64,000 bases of DNA from Sphingobacterium zeae (lineage in GTDB: Bacteria > Bacteroidota > Bacteroidia > Sphingobacteriales > Sphingobacteriaceae), in the NCBI RefSeq assembly GCF_030818895.1, contig NZ_JAUTBA010000001.1, forward strand, positions 496,001-560,000. The letters run 5' to 3'. The position numbers and the translations under genes were made by a program. The notes beneath the pieces are model-generated. The model was not told where the DNA came from. It saw nothing but the letters and a program-made list of their open reading frames with translations, and did not search any database. Shown piece after piece: positions 1 through 9,318 of this stretch (position 1 is the first letter of the stretch; every line of letters begins with the position of its first letter).

Positions 1-1
1 A

Positions 2-1024
2 GCCTTTGCAACAGAATTAGCAAACCAGTTAGTGCTAGACCGCAAAGATATTGCGAGCAAAGATGCCTATCGTTCTTTTTTCATTATCCTATTAACATTC
101 GGTTTTGTATGGGTATTTCTAAAGAAAAAGTTAAGCGAGGGGATATTATTAGGGGCATTATTGGTGTTGTTCCTGTTTGATTTATGGAGTATTGATAAAC
201 GTTTCTTAAATGATAAATCGTTTATGGGTAAAGGAACTACTGCACAACAGGTATTCCAACAACGTGAGGTAGATCAATTGATATTAATGGATAAAGATTT
301 AAGTTATCGCGTACTTGATCTGACGTCTGATCCATTTTCGGATGCGCGACCCTCTTATTTCCATAAATCGCTGGGGGGATATCATGCTGCAAAATTGATG
401 CGCTTTCAGGAAATTTTAGAAAATCAATTTAATGGGGCTCTGAATGAAGATGTTTTAGATATGTTTAACGTACGTTATTTGATTACGACAGATCCTCAGA
501 ATCAGTCCCAACGTATCGTTAGAAGAAGCACAGCAGCAGGAAATGCATGGTTTGTCGATAAGGTAAATTTTGTAAAAGGGAATGCAGAGGAAATGCAGGC
601 AATCAGTTCTTTTGATCCCCGTAAAGAGGCTTTCGTCAATCAACAATATCAGAATGAAATTAAAGCGAAGACTTCGAGTGCTTCAACAACTGGGCAGATT
701 AAACTAACGTCTTACCATCCAGATAAAATGCAATATGAATATACTGCAGCAAATGATGCATTTGCTGTCTTTTCGGAAGTATTTTATGATAAAGGGTGGA
801 AAGCATATGTGGATGGGAAGGAAACGCCTATCATTCGTGCAGACTATATCCTGAGAGCCTTACAGTTGCCGGCAGGTAATCATAAAGTTGAATTCATCTT
901 TGATCCAGAGTCGCACAAAATGGGGAATCTATTGACTTTGATCTCCTCCTTCATTCTTGTTGCAGGAATAGGAGCAGCGATTTATCTCACGTTTAAACGA
1001 AATCAAAAGGAAACAGCGGTTTAA
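2..1024 (+). CDS. YfhO-family membrane protein, 3' part only
   Basis: The frame is open from the first bases of the window, so the start lies upstream and only about the last 340 residues are seen. Two hydrophobic segments occur near the beginning of the visible part and one at the C-terminus, separated by a long soluble stretch. This resembles the C-terminal part of YfhO-like multi-pass proteins, which in Firmicutes are tied to glycosylation of cell-wall polymers; their role in Bacteroidota is not established. The GTG at 32 is internal, not a true start. An intrinsic terminator overlaps the stop codon. The family call rests on overall resemblance. Confidence 0.75.
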   Translation, partial: AFATELANQLVLDRKDIASKDAYRSFFIILLTFGFVWVFLKKKLSEGILLGALLVLFLFDLWSIDKRFLNDKSFMGKGTTAQQVFQQREVDQLILMDKDLSYRVLDLTSDPFSDARPSYFHKSLGGYHAAKLMRFQEILENQFNGALNEDVLDMFNVRYLITTDPQNQSQRIVRRSTAAGNAWFVDKVNFVKGNAEEMQAISSFDPRKEAFVNQQYQNEIKAKTSSASTTGQIKLTSYHPDKMQYEYTAANDAFAVFSEVFYDKGWKAYVDGKETPIIRADYILRALQLPAGNHKVEFIFDPESHKMGNLLTLISSFILVAGIGAAIYLTFKRNQKETAV

Positions 1025-1039
1025 AGCTGTTCCTTTTTT
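1005..1039 (+). terminator. Intrinsic terminator of the YfhO-like gene
   Basis: AAAAGGAAACAGC at 1005-1017 pairs, with one bulged A, with GCTGTTCCTTTT at 1026-1037 and is followed by further T residues. The stop codon of the YfhO-like gene lies in the loop. Confidence 0.65.
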
Positions 1040-1048
1040 AAGCATTTT

Positions 1049-1095
1049 AGAGCTTTAGAATAATTTGAGCTGCGGATCGGTTATTCTAAAGCTCT
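1049..1095 (-). terminator. Perfect 15-bp hairpin spanning the rnhB stop codon
   Basis: AGAGCTTTAGAATAA at 1049-1063 is the exact reverse complement of 1081-1095, with a 17-nt loop. On the minus strand the hairpin covers the last codons and the stop of rnhB. There is no clean T run directly after it, so it may be a 3'-end stabiliser or a terminator working with the neighbouring one. Confidence 0.5.
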
Positions 1096-1651
1096 TTCTA
1101 TGATGCGGTGTAGAGCCGTGTGCCAATACAGCTGTTCTGTGCTTAATTGTTGGATACCCTTTGTTGTTGAGCCAGTCGTAATCTGGATACGCTAATGCGA
1201 TGTTGTTCATATACTCATCGCGATAAGTTTTAGCCAGAATTGAAGCTGCGGCGATGGATAGATACTTGCCATCTCCCTTGACAATACAAGTATGCGGAAT
1301 TTGCTGATAAGGAATGAACCTATTGCCATCGACAATGATATACTCCGCTTTTGTCTTTAAGAGATCAAGAGCTTTGTGCATGGCTAAGTAGCTCGCATTG
1401 TGAATATTTATGCGATCGATCTCTTCCGCTGAGACACTGGCAACCGCATAAGCAAGGGCTTCACGTTCAATAATCGGCCGTAGTGCCATTCTTTTTTTCT
1501 CGCTTAGTTGTTTGGAATCATTAAGCAGCTCGTGATGATAGTCTGTCGGGAAAATCACCGCGGCAGCGAAAACAGGTCCTGCCAAACAACCGCGGCCCGC
1601 CTCGTCACAGCCAGCCTCTATCCACTCTTCCTGATAATATGATAATAGCAT
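1055..1651 (-). CDS. rnhB: Ribonuclease HII
   Basis: RNase HII cleaves RNA in RNA/DNA hybrids and starts ribonucleotide excision repair in the cytoplasm. The 198-residue length is typical. The signature CDEAGRG (residues 15-21) supplies the Asp16-Glu17 pair; a VDGN motif gives Asp108, and the ASILAKTYRD segment gives Asp145, completing the expected acidic metal-binding set. The usual proline after GRG is replaced by Cys. It converges on the YfhO-like gene, and a perfect hairpin overlaps its end. Upstream are about 260 bp before the divergent outer-membrane protein gene. Confidence 0.95.
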   Translation of the reverse strand: MLLSYYQEEWIEAGCDEAGRGCLAGPVFAAAVIFPTDYHHELLNDSKQLSEKKRMALRPIIEREALAYAVASVSAEEIDRINIHNASYLAMHKALDLLKTKAEYIIVDGNRFIPYQQIPHTCIVKGDGKYLSIAAASILAKTYRDEYMNNIALAYPDYDWLNNKGYPTIKHRTAVLAHGSTPHHRKSFRITDPQLKLF

Positions 1652-1912
1652 GTTCAGTCTTTAAAATAGCCGAAAGTACAAATAAATTTAGAGTTATCTA
1701 TTGTAACTTCTGTGTGAAGATCGCCCATTTACATTAATTAACACTAATAATCCCTTTTTTTGTAAGAATTTGGAGCACCAAACTATGAATTGTAATAATT
1801 TCAATCATACAATAAAGAGGTGTTTCTTTTTTGGATCATATTGGTTTATAAACTTAGGCAATAGTTTTAGAGTCAAGAAGTTATCAATTATAGCAATATA
1901 AAAATACGTATT

Positions 1913-4750
1913 ATGAGAGGCTATATGCTTTTTTTGTTTAGTATGCTGATGGGGTGGACTGTTTATGGCCAGACGAAAAGTGTACAAGGTATGTTGAAAG
2001 ACGACAAGAATCGAATTGTCGCAGGTGCAACGGTGAAGTTGACATCAAAGTTAGATTCCATGACTACAGGATCCAATATGGCGGGGATCTTCATCTTTGA
2101 TAAAGTTAAAGCCGATACGTTTAAAATCACGGTTTCCAACCTTGGATTCGAACGTTTTGAGCAAGAATTTGCAATCCCTAAAGGTGAATCAAAGCACATT
2201 ATTCCAAGTTTAACGCTACAACAGAACTCGCAGATGCTGGAGGAAGTGGTGGTTGATGGAGTCCCTACAGTTGTTGTCAAAAGTGATACCCTCGAATATA
2301 CGATGAAAGATCTAAAGCTCCGCGATGGGGCTGTCGCCGAGGATGCTTTGAAGAAGTTACAAGGGGTCGAAGTAGATAAAGATGGTAATGTCACAGCACA
2401 GGGTGAATCCGTCAAGCGCGTTCGTATTAATGGAAAGGACTTTTTTGGTGGGGATGTTAAGACTGCGACGCAGAATCTGCCGGCCAATATTATTCAAAAA
2501 ATGCAAGTCATTGACGATTATGGTGATATGGCGAATGTGACCGGCAATAAAACGGGTGATTCAGAAAAGATATTGAATATTCAAATTGACCCCAAATATA
2601 ATACAGGTCATATGACCACACTTCGGGCGGGTGTGGGGACAGAAGATCGCTACCAGGCTACGGGGATGTGGATGGGTATGCGCGAAGGCGAACAAATTTC
2701 TGTATTGGGAAATTTAAATAACACCAATGCCCCATTATTTGATTTTAGTACCGTGGGTGGCGGTGCGCGTCGTGGCCAAGGTGGTGGCGGTCGCCGCGGT
2801 GGTGGTATGTTTGGCGGTTCGGACGGTTTGACTAAAATTGGCTCCATAGGACTGAATTACCGTAAAGACTTTAGTGATAAACTGACAGTTTACGGTAGTT
2901 ATAGTTTTAGCCATAGCAATAATACCACGCTATCTCAACGGTTTCAGGAAAATACATTGCCAAATATTATGCAGACGGACAGTGTAACATCCAACTCGAA
3001 CACCATTGGCGATAGCCATCGTTTTGAAGCTAATGTCGAATGGAAGCCAACTACAAAGGATTATATCAAAATTTCACCGCAGTTTGGATATGACAATAGC
3101 GATGTAACGACAGGTACCAATTCGCTTACTTACCGTAGTGGAGCATTCAATAATTCGCAGGTTCAAGATGTTTTTGCCAATTCCAGTGCACCAAGATTCG
3201 GTATTAGTGGATTGTACAACCATAAGTTCAACGATAAGGGGCGTAATGTCTTTGTAAATATGAACTTTAATAATGCAAAAACAACGAAAGATCAAAATGC
3301 AATCTTAGACAGGCTATTGGCTGATCCCAACAATGCAAATGCTCCTTTAGATTCAATTTATGAAAAAACGATCCTGGAAGCAAATAATAAAAGTTGGAAT
3401 GGCGGGGCTTCGGTGAATTATACTGAACCTGTTTCTGAGAAGGGAAAAGTCGAATTTACCTATGACTTCAACAAAAATAAATATGACAATTCGAATAAAC
3501 AACAAGGGTTTGATCGAGCTGAAAAACTTATTGCAGAAGATCCCAAATTGAATTTTGATTATAACTATGATTACTCCTTTACAACACATAAAGTTGGGGC
3601 AAACTATTTGTATAGTGGTGATAAAATAACCTATTCCATTGGTGCTGCAGCTCAACCTTCTCAATTGAGAGGTGATGCTATCAGCTCGGGATTAGTCGTT
3701 CCAATTCGTCGAAATAACATGAACTGGATGCCTATTGCGCGATTTGAATATAAGTTTTCTAGGCAATCGAATATTACCGTCAATTATTCCGGAACACCTA
3801 ATGAGCCTTCGGTAACCCAGATCTTGCCGTTTGATATGAGTACAAACCGGACCAGTATCGTAATAGGTAATGCAAATTTGAGTCCGGAGTTCAGTCATCA
3901 ACTGAATGTGAGATTTCGTAAGAATGATTTTCAAAAAGGGAACAATTTCTTCGCTTTTGTAAATGCTGGGCTGACCAACAATAAGATTGTAAGTTTGAGC
4001 AAAAGCTATTTTGATGATTTAATCGATTATCAAACAGGTCAGACAAACTCAACCTTAGTTGCCGAGACCCGTTATCTTAATGAAACAAGCGATAAACCAT
4101 TTAATGTGAGTTCTTTTTACCACTATGGGAAATCCTTAAAAGAAAAAACATATAATATTATGTTGATGGGGGGAATATCCTATAACAAAAATATTGGATA
4201 TGTATCTACGGAGAAAGATGATGACATCGGTCAAAAGAATGTTGCACGCAATATCGTGTTGAATCAGGGGTTGATGTTTAGATATAACCCTTCGGAAAAC
4301 CTAGAAATTAATCCAGGCGTTCGCTATCAATTAAATCATACAGAAAACTCAGTGACAAATCGCAATACGAATGTTTCGTCCTGGACGCCGACCTTAATTG
4401 GTTCGGTCAATATTACAAAAACAACCATTTTCGGAGCAGATCTATCTAAACAGTTCAATAATGGGTATGGTGCTGGTATCAATGCAAATCCTTTTGTCAT
4501 AAATACGTACCTGGAGCAGAAATTTTTAAGTCAGCAACGAGGGACTGTACGTCTACAGGCGTTTGACTTATTAAACCAGCAAACGAATGTCTCCCGTACC
4601 TTCAGTGAATCGATGATTACAGATAGCCGTACCAACCGTTTGGGACGATATTTTATGATTCTGTTTACCTATAAATTCCAAAAATTTGCGATGGGTAATC
4701 CAGAAGGAGAAAACAGATTTCCGGGCGGGATGAGACCTCCCCGTATGTAA
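1913..4750 (+). CDS. Outer-membrane beta-barrel protein, TonB-receptor-like
   Basis: A 945-residue protein with a signal peptide (residues 1-20, cleavage near VYGQ), then a carboxypeptidase-regulatory-like domain (about 23-110), a plug-like region (about 115-215, containing VKRVRINGKDFFGGDVKTA) and a long beta-barrel with many aromatic and amphipathic strands. This is the architecture of Bacteroidota outer-membrane beta-barrel proteins related to TonB-dependent receptors; the substrate is unknown. A Gly/Arg-rich stretch at about residues 282-302 interrupts the barrel, and the C-terminus is also Gly/Pro/Arg-rich. It stands alone, has no adjacent SusD, and ends in a strong terminator. Confidence 0.85.
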   Translation: MRGYMLFLFSMLMGWTVYGQTKSVQGMLKDDKNRIVAGATVKLTSKLDSMTTGSNMAGIFIFDKVKADTFKITVSNLGFERFEQEFAIPKGESKHIIPSLTLQQNSQMLEEVVVDGVPTVVVKSDTLEYTMKDLKLRDGAVAEDALKKLQGVEVDKDGNVTAQGESVKRVRINGKDFFGGDVKTATQNLPANIIQKMQVIDDYGDMANVTGNKTGDSEKILNIQIDPKYNTGHMTTLRAGVGTEDRYQATGMWMGMREGEQISVLGNLNNTNAPLFDFSTVGGGARRGQGGGGRRGGGMFGGSDGLTKIGSIGLNYRKDFSDKLTVYGSYSFSHSNNTTLSQRFQENTLPNIMQTDSVTSNSNTIGDSHRFEANVEWKPTTKDYIKISPQFGYDNSDVTTGTNSLTYRSGAFNNSQVQDVFANSSAPRFGISGLYNHKFNDKGRNVFVNMNFNNAKTTKDQNAILDRLLADPNNANAPLDSIYEKTILEANNKSWNGGASVNYTEPVSEKGKVEFTYDFNKNKYDNSNKQQGFDRAEKLIAEDPKLNFDYNYDYSFTTHKVGANYLYSGDKITYSIGAAAQPSQLRGDAISSGLVVPIRRNNMNWMPIARFEYKFSRQSNITVNYSGTPNEPSVTQILPFDMSTNRTSIVIGNANLSPEFSHQLNVRFRKNDFQKGNNFFAFVNAGLTNNKIVSLSKSYFDDLIDYQTGQTNSTLVAETRYLNETSDKPFNVSSFYHYGKSLKEKTYNIMLMGGISYNKNIGYVSTEKDDDIGQKNVARNIVLNQGLMFRYNPSENLEINPGVRYQLNHTENSVTNRNTNVSSWTPTLIGSVNITKTTIFGADLSKQFNNGYGAGINANPFVINTYLEQKFLSQQRGTVRLQAFDLLNQQTNVSRTFSESMITDSRTNRLGRYFMILFTYKFQKFAMGNPEGENRFPGGMRPPRM

Positions 4751-4770
4751 TCTGATTCCTATAAGATATA

Positions 4771-4806
4771 AAAACGGTCATAGTGATTTCGCTATGACCG
4801 TTTTGC
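4771..4806 (+). terminator. Intrinsic terminator after the outer-membrane protein gene
   Basis: AAAACGGTCATAG (4771-4783) pairs perfectly with CTATGACCGTTTT (4792-4804) around a short loop. The A-rich and T-rich flanks would let it work in both directions. Confidence 0.85.
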
Positions 4807-4941
4807 ATTTAAAAATGCCTAGTTTTGTGACGACTTCATACCCCATACGATTTGAAGATTGAGCGAAGTGGCAAAAATATCGTAAATATGGAGCGCACAG
4901 AAAGAGATAAACTAAAAGAAGCTACAACAAGCTTGTACTGC

Positions 4942-6171
4942 ATGGAATACGAAATTATTAGACTTTCAAACGGAATACGCGTAGTATTTCAATATCAAAA
5001 TTTACCGGTTACACATGTCTGTATGGTCATCAACGCGGGGTCTCGGGACGAGTCTGCTGGAAAATATGGTGTAGCCCATTTTATCGAACATCTTTTATTC
5101 AAACGTACTGAGAGACGCTCTACGCAACAGATAATAAATCATTTGGAATCCGTTGGCGGAGATCTGAACGCCTATACGACGAAGGAATATACCTGTGTAC
5201 ATGCTTCCATTCTACAGCCTTATTTAAATCGAGCGTTAGATCTTTTTGAAGATATCTTTTTTCATTCTACTTTTCCCGACTTAGAAATGGAAAAGGAGAA
5301 GTCGGTCATTGTTGATGAAATGGCTTCTTACCTGGACAGCCCGGAAGAGTCTATTGTAGACGATTTTGAAGATCTTGTCTTTCAGGGATCGGGACTGGGA
5401 CATAATATTTTAGGATTGGAAGATCAGCTGCTCGCACTGCAAAAGGCAGATATCGTTGATTTTATGCGGACGAATTATGATACAAATGAAATGGTTATTG
5501 GTATCACTGGGAATTATACGCTAAAGGAAGTGGAACGATTGCTGCACAAAGTGTTCGGCACGGTTCCCGCAAATACGATAGAGCGGATGCGAAATGATGT
5601 AAGACCGCTCATTCAGCAGCATGTTACCGTAGGCAAACCAATCAATCAAGTGCATTATATGCTCGGTTCATTGGCTTATAGTTATCGTGATGAGCGTAAA
5701 ACGGGGCTGCTGCTTTTGAATAATATGCTTGGTGGAATGGGAATGGGATCCATTCTGAATCTTTCCATACGGGAGAAATATGGAATAGCTTATACCATTG
5801 AATCTAATTATACTATTTTTTCAGATACAGGATTATTTAGTATTTACCTTGGTACAGATGAAGAAAAGGTCGAAAAAGCGAAGAGGCTCGTGTTTAAAGA
5901 ACTCGCTAAGCTGAGCGAGCAACCGCTGTCTGAAACTGCTGTAAAAAGAGCGAAGCAAAAATTTATTGGGCAAATTGCTTTGACCGAAGAAAATCGTATG
6001 AGTATGATTATCTCTGCTGCGAAAAACGTGATGGACTATGATCGTGTGATCTTGTTGGACGAGATCATTGAAAAAATTCAGGACTTGACTAGCAAACAAC
6101 TATTAGGAATTGCACAAGATGTATTTGATCCGAAGAAGATGTTGTCGCTTAGTTTTGTTCCCGAGGACTAA
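4942..6171 (+). CDS. M16-family zinc peptidase
   Basis: A 409-residue protein of the insulinase/pitrilysin (M16) family. The inverted zinc motif HFIEH lies at residues 46-50 (His46, Glu49, His50), and an acidic EKEKSVIVDE stretch about 75 residues later supplies the third ligand. The second half has the M16 C-terminal substrate-chamber domain (IREKYGIAYTIES region). No signal peptide is seen, so it is probably cytoplasmic. I chose ATG 4942 because homology-like sequence begins there (MEYEIIRLSNG); in-frame alternatives are TTG 4852 and ATG 4888. No operon partner is evident: fabD follows after 174 bp with its own promoter-like boxes. Confidence 0.88.
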   Translation: MEYEIIRLSNGIRVVFQYQNLPVTHVCMVINAGSRDESAGKYGVAHFIEHLLFKRTERRSTQQIINHLESVGGDLNAYTTKEYTCVHASILQPYLNRALDLFEDIFFHSTFPDLEMEKEKSVIVDEMASYLDSPEESIVDDFEDLVFQGSGLGHNILGLEDQLLALQKADIVDFMRTNYDTNEMVIGITGNYTLKEVERLLHKVFGTVPANTIERMRNDVRPLIQQHVTVGKPINQVHYMLGSLAYSYRDERKTGLLLLNNMLGGMGMGSILNLSIREKYGIAYTIESNYTIFSDTGLFSIYLGTDEEKVEKAKRLVFKELAKLSEQPLSETAVKRAKQKFIGQIALTEENRMSMIISAAKNVMDYDRVILLDEIIEKIQDLTSKQLLGIAQDVFDPKKMLSLSFVPED

Positions 6172-6220
6172 TTGTTATCGGGAAGGGCCTCCTTTTAGAG
6201 ATAGATGGTATTGAAATTTA

Positions 6221-6251
6221 TTGCATATAAAAAGCAATTTATCTAAGTTTG
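6221..6251 (+). promoter_or_regulatory. Bacteroidota-type promoter upstream of fabD
   Basis: A TTG at 6221-6223 is followed after 20 bp by TAAGTTTG at 6244-6251, matching the TTG/TAnnTTTG (-33/-7) pattern of Bacteroidota housekeeping promoters. The leader to the fabD ATG would be about 90 nt. Confidence 0.45.
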
Positions 6252-6345
6252 CGCTTACGGGAATTCGTTCTCATCAAACATGGATTGCCGAAGGCAGATT
6301 CAATACCTCTGGTAGCAGACAAATAAACGAATAAAAATATAAGGG

Positions 6346-7236
6346 ATGAAAACAGCATATGTATTTCCTGGTCAAGGAGCCCAATTTGTTGGAATGGGAC
6401 AAGACCTGTATAATTTGAATGATGAAACGAAAGCTTTGTTCGAACAGGCAAACGATATTTTAGGGTTTCGCATCACGGATATTATGTTTTCCGGTACAGA
6501 TGAGGAATTGAAACAAACGAAAGTAACCCAACCAGCTATTTTTTTGCATTCGGTCATTTTGGCGAAAGCATTGGGAGATTCTTTTCAGCCTGACATGGTT
6601 GCTGGTCATTCTTTGGGCGAATTTTCGGCTTTGGTGGCCGCAGGTGCATTGAGTTTTGAAAATGGGTTGAAATTGGTCGCACAACGTGCCAACGCGATGC
6701 AAAAAGCATGTGAGCTTCAGCCATCAACGATGGCTGCTATATTAGGTCTGGAAGATGTTGTGGTGGAGGATATCTGCGCTCAGGTTGATGAAGTTGTTGT
6801 GGCTGCAAATTATAACTGCCCTGGACAATTGGTTATTTCGGGATCTATCGAAGGTGTGGATAAGGCTTGTGCTTTGTTGACCGAGGCTGGTGCTAAGCGG
6901 GCATTAAAACTAAATGTAGGTGGCGCATTCCACTCCCCATTGATGGAATCAGCTAAAGTCGAATTGCAAGCAGCTATTGAGGCGGTAGAGGTGTTGTCGC
7001 CTAGCTGTCCGATTTATCAAAATATTGATGCTAAACCACAGACAGATCCAGTGGTTATCAAGCAAAATTTGATCGCACAACTAACGGGGGCTGTTCGATG
7101 GACACAAACGGTACAAAATATGTTGGCCGATGGTGCGACGGCATTTGTTGAAGTTGGACCTGGTAATGTATTACAAGGATTGGTCAAAAAAGTCGATCGT
7201 CAGGTACAAACTTCTGCGGCTTCAGTAACTGGCTAA
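6346..7236 (+). CDS. fabD: ACP S-malonyltransferase
   Basis: FabD moves malonyl from CoA to acyl carrier protein and so supplies extender units for type II fatty-acid synthesis. The 296-residue length is typical. Visible landmarks are the N-terminal FPGQGAQFVGMG loop, the nucleophile elbow GHSLGEF with Ser89, Arg114 in VAQRANAMQ, and catalytic His196 in GGAFHSPLM. The C-terminal VEVGPGNVLQGL motif is also present. The gene stands alone, preceded by a likely promoter and followed by a short intrinsic terminator and a repeat element. It is cytoplasmic. Confidence 0.96.
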   Translation: MKTAYVFPGQGAQFVGMGQDLYNLNDETKALFEQANDILGFRITDIMFSGTDEELKQTKVTQPAIFLHSVILAKALGDSFQPDMVAGHSLGEFSALVAAGALSFENGLKLVAQRANAMQKACELQPSTMAAILGLEDVVVEDICAQVDEVVVAANYNCPGQLVISGSIEGVDKACALLTEAGAKRALKLNVGGAFHSPLMESAKVELQAAIEAVEVLSPSCPIYQNIDAKPQTDPVVIKQNLIAQLTGAVRWTQTVQNMLADGATAFVEVGPGNVLQGLVKKVDRQVQTSAASVTG

Positions 7237-7278
7237 GGGCAGCATCGGATAAAAAAAGGGTCGTATGATCCATATGTG

Positions 7279-7304
7279 GTCGGAAGATTTCTTCCGACTT
7301 TTTT
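7279..7304 (+). terminator. Intrinsic terminator of fabD
   Basis: GTCGGAAG (7279-7286), loop ATTT, CTTCCGAC (7291-7298), then six T residues: a compact Rho-independent terminator 43 bp after the fabD stop. Confidence 0.85.
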
Positions 7305-7376
7305 GTGCCGATAACAAAATAAAGTAAGAATTTTTCCTGTAACAGCGAAGTATCAAGTTGACACCTTTTTCGCCCT

Positions 7377-7437
7377 TTGTTCGGAGCTTGTTCGGTACTT
7401 GGTCGGAGCTTGTTCGGTCGCAACCGAACAAGCTCCG
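7377..7437. repeat. Four 11-bp tandem repeats ending in a perfect 15-bp palindrome
   Basis: Four head-to-tail units with consensus TTGTTCGGAGC lie at 7377-7387, 7388-7398, 7399-7409 and 7410-7420. The last one and a half units form the left arm of a perfect stem: CGGAGCTTGTTCGGT (7404-7418), loop CGCA, right arm 7423-7437. The element sits between fabD and the RDD gene and has no coding sense. It resembles an intergenic REP-like or microsatellite element; its function is unknown. Confidence 0.8.
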
Positions 7438-7507
7438 TTGTATATACGTATGATATACGTTGAAGAATCGGGTGAAGGGCGAAGTTGGTAAGCGGGAAGT
7501 TTTAAGG

Positions 7508-8239
7508 TTATTTATCTTTAAACATGGTATAATGATCTTTCATCACCTGTAAGACAAAATCATTGGGAGTCATTACATCAGGGTGTTTAACGTCCATGAC
7601 TTTTTCCAGACGTTGAACCAACGCCGTTAAAATTCCCACATCTCTTCTGTCAAAAGCTGTCTGATAAATCTCTTTAATCGAGTTGGCATCTTTGTCACTC
7701 AGTTTTATTACTTGAGGAAATAAAATCGGATGATTATCTAATGTTTCCTCATAGATGGTGTCGCTCAATTTTAAGGCTGGTTTGAGACTAATAACAGATG
7801 TTTCTCCGGCAATATCTCCAATGCGTTGCCCATTTTTTGATAATACGATTGATGTAATGGCGACTCCACCCATTGTCATCCAAATATCTACGATAGATAA
7901 ACTCCATCTGGACAAGTACTGATAAAAGTTGGCCCGTGAACCGTCGAGCTTAACAACTTTTATTTTCATTATTTTCTTGCCCACCGTTTGCCCGCCAAAG
8001 GCCGTTTCGGTAATCAACGTATAAAAAAAAGCCGGTAGAGTCAGTGCCATCATGATCCCATAAAACAGATAGGGGTCATTACTGGTGATATTTAAAGTGT
8101 CCAAGAGGAAGAAACAAAAGAAATAATAGCAGACTATAATGAAATAGTCTATTGCAAAGGCTATCATTCTTGAGCCAAGACTGGCAAGATTATATTCGAT
8201 TTTTACATTTTGTGCTGTATTTATCTCAAGCTTATTCAT
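7508..8239 (-). CDS. RDD-family membrane protein
   Basis: A 243-residue protein with an N-terminal RDD domain: three hydrophobic helices (about residues 28-50, 57-80 and 110-135) with the family Arg and Asp residues visible in SRMIAFAIDYF and QRIGDIAGETS. The C-terminal 80 residues are soluble and charged. RDD proteins are poorly defined; some act in ion exchange or transport. It is divergent from the SpoIIM-MoxR operon, and RDD genes are common neighbours of such operons in Bacteroidota, which suggests shared function but does not prove it. Confidence 0.85.
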   Translation of the reverse strand: MNKLEINTAQNVKIEYNLASLGSRMIAFAIDYFIIVCYYFFCFFLLDTLNITSNDPYLFYGIMMALTLPAFFYTLITETAFGGQTVGKKIMKIKVVKLDGSRANFYQYLSRWSLSIVDIWMTMGGVAITSIVLSKNGQRIGDIAGETSVISLKPALKLSDTIYEETLDNHPILFPQVIKLSDKDANSIKEIYQTAFDRRDVGILTALVQRLEKVMDVKHPDVMTPNDFVLQVMKDHYTMFKDK

Positions 8240-8325
8240 CTGTAAAATGATTTGAATTTAGGGGCAATATAGAATATATAAGTCAATTTTGCAGTTGTTT
8301 GTGCTTTTCAATCACGGATATTTCC

Positions 8326-8333
8326 TATATTTG
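8326..8333 (+). promoter_or_regulatory. -7 promoter box of the SpoIIM-MoxR operon
   Basis: TATATTTG fits TAnnTTTG, with TTTG at 8298-8301 upstream (24-bp spacer). It lies 22 bp before the ATG at 8356. Its position also argues against the TTG at 8299 as translation start. Confidence 0.45.
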
Positions 8334-8355
8334 GTTGAGCCAGTTAAAAAAATTA

Positions 8356-9318
8356 ATGAGAGAAGCATCATTTGTAGAACGAAATAAAGAAAAATGGACG
8401 TTAATTGAAAATAATTTGTCAATTAATACAGCGGTTGATCCGGATGAGCTTGCCTCAAATTATATTGAGTTAACAAATGATCTGGCTTATGCGCAAACTT
8501 TCTATCCTGAGAGTAAAGTGAAGGTTTACTTAAATGAATTGGCGGTGAATGCGCATCAGAAAATCTATAAAGATCAAAAAGCTTCCAATAATAAGTTTAA
8601 ATCTTTTCTTAATGAAGAGATACCACAAGCAATTTGGTGTATTCGTAGGCCGCTTTTGTATTCCTTCTTAATTTTTGTTCTGGCTTCAATTATCGGTTTT
8701 TTGTCGTCTGTATACGATATTGATTTTGTTCGTCTTATTTTAGGCGACTTCTATGTGGATTCAACGATAGAAAGTATAAAAGCAGGCGATCCTGCTGCGG
8801 TATACGGAAAGGGAAGCAATTTTGGTTCGGCAATTTGGATTACGATTAATAATGTGCGTGTTGCTTTTATGGCTTTCGCTGCCGGACTATTTTTTAGTGT
8901 TGGGACGGGATATGTCTTGTTTAGCAATGGTATTATGCTAGGTGCATTTCATCATATGTTTTTCCAATATGGCGTTATGGGGAAGGCTATGTCAGCAATC
9001 TGGATCCATGGTACCATAGAGATCTCGGTAATTATTGTGGCCGGTGGATGCGGATTAGCACTCGGTAATAGTATCTTATTTCCAAAATCTTTTACCCGTT
9101 TAACTTCTTTTGTCCGTACGGCAAAGATTGCGATGAAAGTGTTGGTCAGCACAATTCCTTTTTTTATTATTGCGGGTACATTGGAAGGCTTTGTAACAAG
9201 ATATTATAATGTTTCAATTTGGTTATGTGCATTAATTATCGTTTTATCGCTACTGGCAATCCTCTATTTTTACGTTATTAACCCATATCGACTAGCAAAA
9301 CGATTTCAATGGAAATAA
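8356..9318 (+). CDS. SpoIIM-like (stage II sporulation M family) membrane protein
   Basis: A 320-residue protein with a soluble N-terminal 95 residues, then about five hydrophobic segments from residue 100 to the end. The region with FGSAIWITINNVRVAFMAF and the IWIHGTIEIS motif is characteristic of the SpoIIM/DUF95 family. The organism does not sporulate, and the family is widespread in non-sporulators beside MoxR/DUF58 genes, so sporulation should not be inferred. ATG 8356 is preferred to the upstream TTG 8299 because a promoter box lies between them. The downstream gene starts inside the last codons (10-bp overlap), which indicates translational coupling. Confidence 0.88.
   Translation: MREASFVERNKEKWTLIENNLSINTAVDPDELASNYIELTNDLAYAQTFYPESKVKVYLNELAVNAHQKIYKDQKASNNKFKSFLNEEIPQAIWCIRRPLLYSFLIFVLASIIGFLSSVYDIDFVRLILGDFYVDSTIESIKAGDPAAVYGKGSNFGSAIWITINNVRVAFMAFAAGLFFSVGTGYVLFSNGIMLGAFHHMFFQYGVMGKAMSAIWIHGTIEISVIIVAGGCGLALGNSILFPKSFTRLTSFVRTAKIAMKVLVSTIPFFIIAGTLEGFVTRYYNVSIWLCALIIVLSLLAILYFYVINPYRLAKRFQWK

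Noticed and set aside
1963..2487. 174-residue minus-strand frame
   Set aside because: Antisense to the first outer-membrane protein gene; low-complexity composition and no domain.
8299..8355. Upstream TTG start for the SpoIIM-like gene
   Set aside because: A promoter box lies between it and the ATG at 8356, so it would not be transcribed from that promoter.
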